Assembly (NCBI RefSeq): GCF_905372745.1
Contig: NZ_CAJPQR010000010.1
Coordinates: 9,338-73,337, forward strand
Reading direction: 5' to 3'
Source of the DNA: an uncultured Campylobacter sp.
Lineage (GTDB): Bacteria > Campylobacterota > Campylobacteria > Campylobacterales > Campylobacteraceae
Length of the DNA stretch: 64,000 bases
The translations under genes and the position numbers were made by a program. Numbering within the stretch: position 1 is the stretch's first letter; every line of letters starts with the position of its first letter. Below the pieces are notes generated by a model. It was not told where the DNA came from. It saw nothing but the letters and a program-made list of their open reading frames with translations, and searched no databases. Positions 26,109 to 33,519 of the stretch are shown here, in pieces.

Positions 26109-26437
26109 TCTTCGTCCTTATATTTTTTTCTATGTTTTTCTTTTTTATAGGTTTTTTGGTTTTTTAGCTTTTCTAGCGCGTTGGCGTAGGCCACCAGCTC
26201 GCCTCTATCGCCGCCTTTTACGACTAAATTTACGAAATTTTCAAGAGATTTCGAGTAGGCGTTGTCTAAAAAAACCGGCTCGATCTTGCGTAAAATTTCA
26301 GCGTTTTTGCCCACCCTAGCGCGAAATTCGTCCTCGTTAAAATCCTCTCTTTTTAGCGCGCTAATCGCCGCTTTTGCGAATTTTTCCAGACCGCGCAGGT
26401 ATTTTACGCGCTTAAATTTGTCGTTTTGTTCAGCCAT
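26105..26437 (-). CDS. Basic helical hypothetical protein
   Basis: A 110-aa lysine-rich protein (MAEQNDKFKRVKYLRGLEKFAKA...KKEKHRKKYKDEE) with mostly helical character and a highly basic tail, which suggests contact with nucleic acid or ribosome, but no domain is recognised. It is coupled to the HAD gene by an ATGA overlap and is divergent from metY, with about 80 bp between. Confidence 0.65.
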   Translation of the reverse strand: MAEQNDKFKRVKYLRGLEKFAKAAISALKREDFNEDEFRARVGKNAEILRKIEPVFLDNAYSKSLENFVNLVVKGGDRGELVAYANALEKLKNQKTYKKEKHRKKYKDEE

Positions 26438-26484
26438 TTTTTCCTTTCAAAAGCCCAATTATACCAATTTAAACTTTTAGCGGT

Positions 26485-26490
26485 TATAAT
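26485..26490 (+). promoter_or_regulatory. -10 element of metY
   Basis: TATAAT lies 27 bases before the metY ATG, followed by a short leader with AAGGAG. There is no room for a riboswitch in the leader. Confidence 0.6.
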
Positions 26491-26516
26491 GCGCGCAAAT
26501 TTTACAAGGAGAAAAG

Positions 26517-27788
26517 ATGCAAAAAGAGACGATCGCCACGCACTACGGCTACGACACCAAGGCAGGCCCCGGCGCCATGGCGGTGCCGATTTATCAGACT
26601 ACGGCTTATGATTTCGGCAGCGCCGATTCGGCTGCGGCGAGGTTCGCGCTAGAAGACCCTGGCCACATCTACACGAGGCTAGGCAACCCGACGACGGACG
26701 TGCTAGAGAGCCGTATAGCCGCGCTCGAGGAGGGCTCGGCCTCTATCGTGACGGCTAGCGGTCAGTCGGCGATTTTCTACTCGATCGCAAATTTAGCCGC
26801 GGTCGGCGACAACATCATCGTGGCAAAGAAAATTTACGGCGGCACGATGGTTCTTTTCATGCACACGCTTAAGCGTTTTGGCATCGAGGCGCGGGTGTTT
26901 GACAGCGACAGCGCGGACGATCTTGAAAATTTGATAGACGACAAAACGCGCGCGATATTTTTCGAGACGCTATCAAACCCGCAAATCGCAATCCCGAATT
27001 TTAAAAAGATCGTCGAGATCGCGGATAAGCACGGCGTCGTAACAATCGCAGATAACACCGTACCTACGCCGATCATTTTCCAACCGCTAAATCACGGCGT
27101 AGACGTCGTCGTGCATAGCGCGAGCAAATATATCTGCGGCCAGGGCCTAAGCCTAGCGGGCGCAGTCGTAGCTAGCAAAAATTTAAACGCCAAACTAGTC
27201 GGCAACGCCAGATACGCGCACTTTAACGAGCCTGACGAGAGCTATCACGGGCTAGTTTACGCGCAGATGGCGGATAAATTCGACATCTATACGCTGCGCA
27301 TGAGAGTGGCTTTAGTGCGCGACATAGGCGCTACGATCTCGCCTTTTAACTCATGGCAGCTCATCCAGGGGCTTGAGACGTTAAGCGTTCGTATCGAGAG
27401 GCACTCACAAAATGCGCGCAAAATCGCCGAGTTTTTAAACTCGCACAAATACGTAAAACGCGTAACCTATCCGACGCTAAAAAGCGACTCGGAGCACGAA
27501 AAGGCGCAAAAATACTTCAAGGACGGCATGGCTAGCGGGCTAATGTGCTTTGAAACCGATAGCTATGAGCGCGCCGTAAAGATGCTCGGAAAGGTAAAGC
27601 TCTTTAAAATCGTCGTAAATATCGGCGACTCCAAGTCGCTCATCACGCACCCGGCCTCCACTACGCATCAGCAGCTCTCAAGCGAGGAGCTAATAAAGGC
27701 AGGCATAACAAAGGAGCTAATCAGAATCAGCGTCGGCCTAGAGAACGCAGACGACCTCATCGCCGATCTCGCGCAGGCTTTGGAGTAA
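26517..27788 (+). CDS. metY: O-acetylhomoserine sulfhydrylase
   Basis: The 423-aa PLP enzyme of the Cys/Met metabolism family makes homocysteine from O-acetylhomoserine and sulfide. Family marks: YTRLGNPTTDVLESRIAALE near the N-terminus, the PLP-Lys region VVVHSASKYICGQG (Lys about residue 204), and HPASTTHQQLSSEEL...RISVGLENADDLIADL at the C-terminus. The length of about 420-430 aa separates MetY from the shorter cystathionine synthases (about 380). It is a single-gene unit; two perfect hairpins lie behind it. Confidence 0.93.
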   Translation: MQKETIATHYGYDTKAGPGAMAVPIYQTTAYDFGSADSAAARFALEDPGHIYTRLGNPTTDVLESRIAALEEGSASIVTASGQSAIFYSIANLAAVGDNIIVAKKIYGGTMVLFMHTLKRFGIEARVFDSDSADDLENLIDDKTRAIFFETLSNPQIAIPNFKKIVEIADKHGVVTIADNTVPTPIIFQPLNHGVDVVVHSASKYICGQGLSLAGAVVASKNLNAKLVGNARYAHFNEPDESYHGLVYAQMADKFDIYTLRMRVALVRDIGATISPFNSWQLIQGLETLSVRIERHSQNARKIAEFLNSHKYVKRVTYPTLKSDSEHEKAQKYFKDGMASGLMCFETDSYERAVKMLGKVKLFKIVVNIGDSKSLITHPASTTHQQLSSEELIKAGITKELIRISVGLENADDLIADLAQALE

Positions 27789-27846
27789 AAGAGGGTTAAA
27801 TTTGAAAGATAAATTCGGCTAAATTTAAGCTAGATTTAAATATACC

Positions 27847-27869
27847 CCTAAGCGGCTTCGCCGCTTAGG
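27847..27869. terminator. Perfect hairpin behind metY (first)
   Basis: CCTAAGCGG and CCGCTTAGG form a perfect 9-bp stem around CTTCG. There is no clear T-run on either strand, so it may be a terminator or RNA-stabilising element. Confidence 0.5.
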
Positions 27870-27895
27870 AGGCTAAACGCCAGATTGTTAAATTT

Positions 27896-27920
27896 GATCA
27901 AGAGGGCTTCCCTCTTGATC
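27896..27920. terminator. Perfect hairpin behind metY (second)
   Basis: GATCAAGAGGG and CCCTCTTGATC form a perfect 11-bp stem around CTT. It stands between metY and the oppositely oriented phase-variable gene and could end both transcripts, though T-runs are weak. Confidence 0.5.
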
Positions 27921-27951
27921 CTTGGCTCGTTCAAACTCAAATTTGAGCAGG

Positions 27952-28415
27952 CTACTTGTCCTTTTTTCTATCGGCTTTCTCTTTTATCTCTTCCGCCGCC
28001 TCTAAGTCTAGCTGCGCCTGCTTAAACGCTTTACGCGCCTTATCGACGCGACGAGAGTTTTTAACGCTGCGGTCGCCCTCGTAAGCCTCTTCTGCGTCTT
28101 TTAGCGCCTGCTCCGCTTTACCAAAATTCATCTGCGCTGCTTCTAGGTTATTCGTAGCCTTATCGCCGCCCGCCAATTCGGCTCTTGACGTTACCTTGCC
28201 CGTTACTGGGTTACGTCCGATAGTTAATTCTAAATCCTCTTTTGCGCGTGCAGCCGAGCCGCGAGCGACGTCGCACTCTTTTTTACCAGCACTTATCATA
28301 ACCCCCCCCCTATAAATCTAGGTCTATTTTTTGGGTCATCACAATCAATATTAGCAAAAGCACTTAAACTAAACGCACTTAAAAGCATAGCTATAATTAA
28401 TGCTTTATTTTTCAT
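27952..28415 (-). CDS. Phase-variable exported helical protein, out of frame here
   Basis: A signal peptide ORF starts at 28415 (MKNKALIIAMLLSAFSLSAFA), after a short mature N-terminus runs into a G9 tract (28302-28310), and stops just behind it (TTATGA). An alanine- and lysine-rich helical domain of 115 codons (28299-27952) lies one frame away. Adding one G (G10) joins the two into one open frame of 154 codons: secretion signal, IDCDDPKNRPRFIGGG, then MISAGKKECDVARG and a helical domain of repeated A-x-x-x-A/K/E character. With G9 the protein is off, or only an unexported form from the inner ATG is made. Family unknown. The ATG at 28415 has AAAGG upstream and overlaps a small upstream ORF. 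Confidence 0.7.
28302..28310 (-). repeat. G9 homopolymer tract, probable phase-variation switch
   Basis: Nine consecutive C on the given strand (G on the coding strand) between the signal peptide and the helical domain. Poly-G tracts of 8-11 that slip during replication are the classic switch of Campylobacter contingency genes. Confidence 0.85.
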
Positions 28416-28515
28416 CTTTAACGCCTTTCTCTTTATTTTTATTAAGCCCTCTTTTATTTCTTATTCTACGAAACGCGCTTGAAAATGTAGATAAAGTCAA
28501 ATCCTCAAATTTCAT
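28405..28515 (-). CDS. 36-codon basic small ORF in front of the phase-variable gene
   Basis: Begins MKFEDLTLSTF, then an arginine/lysine-rich stretch (FRRIRNKRG) and a charged tail. A strong AAAGGA site lies before its ATG at 28515, and its end overlaps the start of the phase-variable gene by 11 bases, suggesting that it is a leader peptide or coupled partner. No family recognised; being short and unique it could also be non-functional. Confidence 0.45.
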   Translation of the reverse strand: MKFEDLTLSTFSSAFRRIRNKRGLNKNKEKGVKDEK

Positions 28516-28557
28516 TTCTGTTTCCTTTCTTTAAAATTTACGCAAACGGCAGCAAAT

Positions 28558-30003
28558 TTACGCCGTAAACGTTTTTAAGGTTTCGTTGTATTTGTTTTCG
28601 TCCTCGCACTGGATCAGTAGCAAGTCGCCCTCCTCAAACACCGATGAACCCGTCGGTTTGATGTATTCGCCCTTGCGCTTGATGAGTAGCACCAAAAAGT
28701 CGCTAGGAAGCTCAAGCTCGGCTAGGTTTTTGCCCACGACTTCGGAGTCAAAGCGTATGGTGTGCTGGCGTAAAGTGTGGTAAAAGATCGGTAAATTCGA
28801 CATCTCGACCTCTTTTGGCACGGCTTCTTCTTTGACGCCGCATTTTTGCGCGACCTTTTCTAGCGTCATGCCCTGGATGATGATCGAGACGAATACTACG
28901 AAAAATATCGTGTTAAAGATTAGCTCCGAATTCGGTAAATTTGCCCCGAACGGATAGGTCGCAAGTACGATAGGAACGACGCCGCGAAGTCCTACCCATG
29001 AGATAAATATCTTTTCTTTAACATTATACCTAGAAAGCAAAAGCGAGAGAAAAACACCCATAGGACGCGCGACGAACATGATCCAAAATGCGACCACGGC
29101 GCCCGCAAGCGCGACGGCGGGCAGCTGGGAAGGATTTACCAAAAGTCCCAGCGTCAAAAAGATGACGATTTGCATCGTCCACGCGATACCGTCGTGAAAA
29201 CCGATCAAATTTTTCTTATGCGCAAACTCTTTTTTGTTTATAAACATTCCCGCGATATATACGGCAAGAAAGCCGTTGCCGCCGACCTTACCCGCCAGCA
29301 CGTATAAAAGCATGACCCAAGCCATCGAAAACACGGGGTAAAGTCCCCAGTACTCAAGCCTAAGGCGGTTAAAAAGCCCCGGCAGCGCGACGCCGAACAT
29401 ATATCCCATTAGCCCGCCTAGCAAAAACTGCTTTACTAACGTAAGCGCGACGTCCGGAACGCTAGGGATCGTAGCTATGGAGATGATTTGCAGTATTGTG
29501 ACGGTTAAAAAGATCGCCATCGGGTCGTTTGATCCGGACTCTAGCTCCAAAAGCGGACGGATGTTGTTTCGCAGCGAAATTTCCTTCGCCCCAAGTATTG
29601 CAAACACCGCCGCAGCATCGGTCGAGGAGATGATAGAGCCAAAAAGCAAAGCCTCCAGCCAGTCAAGGCCTAACAGGTATTTTACCAGCACGGCTATCAT
29701 GCCAGCAGTAAGCACGACGCCAAGAGTCGCTAGGATGATGCCGTTTATCATGACTGGGCGGATCGATTTTAGATTCGTATCAAGACCGCCAGCGTAAAGT
29801 ATAAAAATAAGCGCGATAGTACCTACGTCTTGGGCGATTTGGCGATTATCAAAATCAAGTCCGAGCAGCCCGTCCGAGCCTGCAAGCATACCGACTGCTA
29901 AAAAAACGACCAAGGACGGAACGCCGAATCTATCTGAAACCTTGCTAGAGACGATACAAGCGATAAGTAGGATAGAGAAAAATAGTAAAAAAGTTTCTAA
30001 CAT
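28558..30003 (-). CDS. K+/H+ antiporter, CPA1/NhaP2 type with RCK-C domain
   Basis: The 481-aa protein has about twelve membrane helices (first MLETFLLFFSILLIACIVSSKV), the ion-binding segment ESGSNDPMAIFLTVTILQ in the middle (N-D pair of CPA antiporters) and a cytoplasmic C-terminal TrkA_C-like domain (from about residue 400: HTIRFDSEVVGKNLAELELP...GDLLLIQCED). It would exchange K+ or Na+ against protons across the inner membrane and is regulated through the RCK-C domain. In C. jejuni a kefB-like gene stands beside hspR (memory), matching this neighbourhood. Confidence 0.9.
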   Translation of the reverse strand: MLETFLLFFSILLIACIVSSKVSDRFGVPSLVVFLAVGMLAGSDGLLGLDFDNRQIAQDVGTIALIFILYAGGLDTNLKSIRPVMINGIILATLGVVLTAGMIAVLVKYLLGLDWLEALLFGSIISSTDAAAVFAILGAKEISLRNNIRPLLELESGSNDPMAIFLTVTILQIISIATIPSVPDVALTLVKQFLLGGLMGYMFGVALPGLFNRLRLEYWGLYPVFSMAWVMLLYVLAGKVGGNGFLAVYIAGMFINKKEFAHKKNLIGFHDGIAWTMQIVIFLTLGLLVNPSQLPAVALAGAVVAFWIMFVARPMGVFLSLLLSRYNVKEKIFISWVGLRGVVPIVLATYPFGANLPNSELIFNTIFFVVFVSIIIQGMTLEKVAQKCGVKEEAVPKEVEMSNLPIFYHTLRQHTIRFDSEVVGKNLAELELPSDFLVLLIKRKGEYIKPTGSSVFEEGDLLLIQCEDENKYNETLKTFTA

Positions 30004-30127
30004 TGTGCCTCATTTGGGTTCAAAGCGGACAAATTTAAGGCTAAATTTAGCGCCCTAATAGCCTCAAATTTGGCGCGTTTCGTAAATAAATTTTACCCGA
30101 TTTTACCTTTTTAACGGATAAAAAGGA

Positions 30128-30505
30128 TTAATTTTTATCATCGTAAAAGATGAGATCAAAGCTATTTTTGCGCTTTACGAGAGCTTTTTTAGACGGTGCG
30201 GTGCTTTGTTCAAATTTAGCCAGTTCCTCTTTCATCTGCCTTATCGCGGCCTCAGACTGCTCGATCTGATCTTTTAGCTGCAAGATGATATCCACGCCTG
30301 CTAAATTTACGCCAAGATCGCGCGTTAGACGTAGTATCATCTTGATGCGGTCCATATCTTTTTCGGAGTAAAGGCGCATCTTGCCCTCGGTTCTTGACGG
30401 CTCTAGCAGTCCCTCGCGCTCGTATTGGCGAAGCGTCTGCGGATGTATGGAGAGCACCTTTGCTACGACGCTGATTAGATAGACCGGTTCTTCGTATTGT
30501 TTCAT
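30128..30505 (-). CDS. hspR: MerR-family heat-shock repressor HspR
   Basis: The 125-aa protein has an N-terminal MerR winged helix (YLISVVAKVLSIHPQTLRQYEREGLLEPSRTEGKMRLYSEKDMDRI) and a coiled coil (LKDQIEQSEAAIRQMKEEL). HspR binds HAIR operators (CTTGAGT-type inverted repeats) and represses chaperone genes including cbpA. It is directly downstream of cbpA with one base between, as in C. jejuni. A basic tail follows (KKALVKRKN). Probably autoregulated through the cbpA promoter. Confidence 0.94.
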   Translation of the reverse strand: MKQYEEPVYLISVVAKVLSIHPQTLRQYEREGLLEPSRTEGKMRLYSEKDMDRIKMILRLTRDLGVNLAGVDIILQLKDQIEQSEAAIRQMKEELAKFEQSTAPSKKALVKRKNSFDLIFYDDKN

Positions 30506-30506
30506 C

Positions 30507-31370
30507 TTATGCCTCCGGGAGTTTTTGCTTCATAAGCTCGGCTAGCTCGCCGTCTAGGGCATTAACGTCCGGCAAAGACACGCGCGCTCGCAGATACAGA
30601 TCGCCGAATATCCCGCTTTTTCTATTTTGCACGCCGTACCCTTTGAGCCTGATTTTTTGCCCCGATTTTGAGTTTTCGGCGATTTTTATCGTGACGTCTT
30701 TTTTAGGCGTTTTTACGTCTATCTTACCGCCAAACATCATCGTTTTTAGCGGGATTAGCACGTCTTTATATAGATCGTCGCCGTCTCTTTCGTACTCGTC
30801 GCTAGGCGCGATATTTACGGTTAGTATCAGATCGCCGCGTCCGCCGTTACCTTTGCCTTTTATGCGTAGTTTTTCGCCGTTATTTATGCCGTTTGGGATT
30901 TTTATTTTGATGTTTTCGCCGTTAAAATTTATCGAGTATTCGCCGCCTTTTACCGCTACGTCAAACGGGATAGTTACCTTTGCCCGCGAGTCCATATCCT
31001 CCTCGTCCTCAAAGCCGCTAAAACCGCCCCTGCTAGAAAAACCGCCAAAACCGCTAGCGCTACCGCTAAAGCCGCCGCCGAAGATATTTTTTAAAATTTC
31101 GTCCAAATTTCCCATGCCTGAGCTGCTCGCAAAATCATGGAAATTCTGTCCGCCGAACATCGCGTCGCCGTGCCTGTCGTACTGCGCGCGCTTTTTTTCG
31201 TCGCTTAAAATTTCATACGCGGCGTTTATTTCTTTAAATTTATCCTCCGCACCGGGATCTTTGTTGATATCGGGATGATATTTGCGCGCCAGCCTCCTAT
31301 ACGCCTTTTTTATCTCGTCTGCGGAAGCCTTTTCGGACACGCCTAACGTTTCGTAAAGACTATTGCTCAT
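30507..31370 (-). CDS. cbpA: Curved-DNA-binding, DnaJ-like co-chaperone
   Basis: The 287-aa protein has a J domain (residues 1-70, with the HPD triad in LARKYHPDINKDP), a Gly/Phe-rich linker (FGGGFSGSASGFGG) and two C-terminal beta domains (DnaJ_C), but no zinc fingers: the class B form called CbpA. It stimulates DnaK. It is translated with hspR from a promoter at about 31404-31433. Confidence 0.94.
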   Translation of the reverse strand: MSNSLYETLGVSEKASADEIKKAYRRLARKYHPDINKDPGAEDKFKEINAAYEILSDEKKRAQYDRHGDAMFGGQNFHDFASSSGMGNLDEILKNIFGGGFSGSASGFGGFSSRGGFSGFEDEEDMDSRAKVTIPFDVAVKGGEYSINFNGENIKIKIPNGINNGEKLRIKGKGNGGRGDLILTVNIAPSDEYERDGDDLYKDVLIPLKTMMFGGKIDVKTPKKDVTIKIAENSKSGQKIRLKGYGVQNRKSGIFGDLYLRARVSLPDVNALDGELAELMKQKLPEA

Positions 31371-31403
31371 ATTATATCCTTTTAGTCAATTAATTTTATA
31401 GCG

Positions 31404-31433
31404 ATTATAGCACAAAGCTTTAGCGTATGTCAA
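31404..31433 (-). promoter_or_regulatory. cbpA-hspR promoter
   Basis: TTGACA (complement of TGTCAA, 31428-31433) and TATAAT (complement of ATTATA, 31404-31409) are separated by 18 bases, an unusually complete sigma-70 promoter for a Campylobacter. CTTGAT directly before the -35 resembles half of an HspR HAIR operator; the second half is not clear. Confidence 0.7.
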
Positions 31434-31503
31434 TCAAGTATAGTAAATAAGATAATTTTAAACGGCTTAAAGAATAATTAACTTTACATTGAGCTTAGCG
31501 CCA

Positions 31504-31509
31504 TATAAT
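31504..31509 (+). promoter_or_regulatory. -10 element of htrA
   Basis: TATAAT lies 35 bases before the htrA ATG. A TTTACA 15 bases upstream is a poor -35. It forms with the cbpA promoter a divergent pair of about 170 bp. Confidence 0.55.
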
Positions 31510-31544
31510 CGCGCTTTGAAAAATTTTATCCAAAAGGAAAAACA

Positions 31545-32963
31545 ATGAAAAAGATAACCGTATTATCTTTGGCTACGTCTTGCGCGATCTTTGCCGCAAG
31601 CATAAATTTTAACGAACCCGCAGAGGATTTTACTAGAATAAATCCCGAATTTAATAAAAACGTCGTCCTCTCCTACAATAGCTCCATCACCGACGCTAAA
31701 AAATCGGTCGTAAATATCTCCACTACAAAAACGCTAAACGGCGCGGGGGCCGATATGGGCGATATGTTTAACGATCCTTTTTTTAAAGATTTCTTCGGCT
31801 TTCAGTTTAACATCCCTCAAGAAAAGCAAAAAAGCAGTTCTTTGGGATCTGGCGTCATCATCTCCTCCGACGGCTACATCGTGACTAATAACCACGTGGT
31901 TGAAGATAGCGACGAGATCGTAGTCACGCTGCTAGATAGCGATAAAGAGTACAAAGCAAAAATCATCGGCACCGATCCCAAAACCGACCTAGCTATCATC
32001 AAAATCGACGCTAAAGAGCTAAAAGCCATACCTTTTGCCGACTCGGCTAAGCTAATGGAAGGAGATATAGTTTTTGCCATCGGAAATCCTTTCGGCGTGG
32101 GCGGCAGTATCACTCAGGGCATAGTCTCAGGCCTAAATAAAGACAACATCGGCCTTAATCAATACGAAAATTTCATCCAAACCGACGCCTCGATAAATCC
32201 TGGCAACTCAGGTGGCGCGCTAGTCGATAGCCGAGGCTATCTAGTGGGCATAAACTCGGCCATCCTTAGCCGCAGCGGCGGAAACAACGGTATCGGCTTT
32301 GCCATCCCGTCAAATATGACCAAAGATATCGCCAAAAAGCTCATCGAAGACGGCAAGATCGAGCGCGGATATATCGGCGTGATGATAGCAAATCTCAACG
32401 AGCAGCAAAAAGAGATCTACAAAAACAAAGAAGGCGCGCTAATTAGCAGCGTAGAAAAGGGATTACCGGCCGATATCGCGGGCATTAAACGAGGCGATCT
32501 GGTCGTAAAAATCGACGATAAAGATATAAAAAACGCAAACGACCTAAAAAATCTCATCGGCTCGCTAGCTCCGAACAAAGAGATCACGCTAACCTACGAG
32601 CGCTCGGGCAAGCTAGAGACCGCTAAGATAAAACTAGCTAACGCCAACGCCCAGTCAAGCGGCGGCAAAACGACCAAAGGCGACTCGGCGATAGACGGCC
32701 TTAGCGTAACTTCGATCGACGATAACGCGAGGTTTAAGTATAGACTAGCCTCAGACGTCGCAGGCGTGCTCGTTACAGACGTAAAATCAGGCTCAAATGC
32801 CGAAAAATTCGGCTTTGAAAAAGGCGATATCATCATCCAAGTCGCCGAGGAAAATATCAAAAATTTAGACGACTTTAACAAGGCCGTAGCAAACGCCAAA
32901 GGCAAAAAAACTCTCGTTTGGGTCAATCGCGGCGGACTTTTCCAAGGTCTTGTTATCAAATAA
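31545..32963 (+). CDS. htrA: Periplasmic serine protease/chaperone HtrA (Do family)
   Basis: The 472-aa protein has a signal peptide, a trypsin-like domain with the triad His (about 117, NNHVV), Asp (about 148, KTDLAII) and Ser (about 222, NPGNSGGAL), and two PDZ domains (from about 255 and 380). It degrades and refolds misfolded envelope proteins and in Campylobacter is also secreted and cuts E-cadherin (established for C. jejuni). It is convergent with nothing on the right; a terminator follows. Confidence 0.97.
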   Translation: MKKITVLSLATSCAIFAASINFNEPAEDFTRINPEFNKNVVLSYNSSITDAKKSVVNISTTKTLNGAGADMGDMFNDPFFKDFFGFQFNIPQEKQKSSSLGSGVIISSDGYIVTNNHVVEDSDEIVVTLLDSDKEYKAKIIGTDPKTDLAIIKIDAKELKAIPFADSAKLMEGDIVFAIGNPFGVGGSITQGIVSGLNKDNIGLNQYENFIQTDASINPGNSGGALVDSRGYLVGINSAILSRSGGNNGIGFAIPSNMTKDIAKKLIEDGKIERGYIGVMIANLNEQQKEIYKNKEGALISSVEKGLPADIAGIKRGDLVVKIDDKDIKNANDLKNLIGSLAPNKEITLTYERSGKLETAKIKLANANAQSSGGKTTKGDSAIDGLSVTSIDDNARFKYRLASDVAGVLVTDVKSGSNAEKFGFEKGDIIIQVAEENIKNLDDFNKAVANAKGKKTLVWVNRGGLFQGLVIK

Positions 32964-32972
32964 TCTAAGACT

Positions 32973-32997
32973 AAGGCGCGCTAAAATGCGCCTTTTT
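32973..32997 (+). terminator. htrA terminator
   Basis: AAGGCGC and GCGCCTT form a 7-bp stem around an A/T-rich loop, followed by TTT, ten bases behind the htrA stop. Confidence 0.75.
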
Positions 32998-32999
32998 CT

Positions 33000-33519
33000 A
33001 AATTTATCTTTTTTTCAAAATTTACGCTTTAAGACTTACCCAAATTTGCCGAGTTGTAGTATCTGCGCTCCAAAATAGCTCGCGTCAAATTTTAGCTTAG
33101 CCTGCGGTAAATTTGACGATCCCCCCTCATTTTTGCCGCTCGCAGCTAAACAACTCGCCCAATTTATCGCGTATGCAGACCACAACTAGAACTTAAATTT
33201 ATTTTTAAAATTGCCTGCCAAATTTGACGGCAAATTTAGACAAATTTGCACTGCGACCGCTCAAATTTAATCACTTTTTGGACTCTAATTTAAGGCTCAA
33301 CAAACACACTCATCCACCCTCACTTTCTTAAATTTGGCTTTATCAAATTTACCGCCCCACATTTACGCGCTTTAAATTTACATTAAATTTAGCCGACGAC
33401 TACGTTAAATATCATGCCGAATTCGGCGCAGAAATTTTAACCCAAAAGCCGTATTAAACGGCTAAATTTAAGCAAATTTGAGCTAAATTTATCCAAATTT
33501 TATCTCAAAAGGACGGGCG
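33000..33519. other. Gene-free stretch saturated with AAATTT
   Basis: No gene. I count 19 copies of the hexamer AAATTT in these 520 bases, in contexts such as CAAATTTG, TAAATTTA and CAAATTTA. See findings. Confidence 0.8.

Noticed and set aside
33119..33126. A C6 run as a further phase-variation tract
   Set aside because: Too short and in gene-free DNA with no frame to switch.
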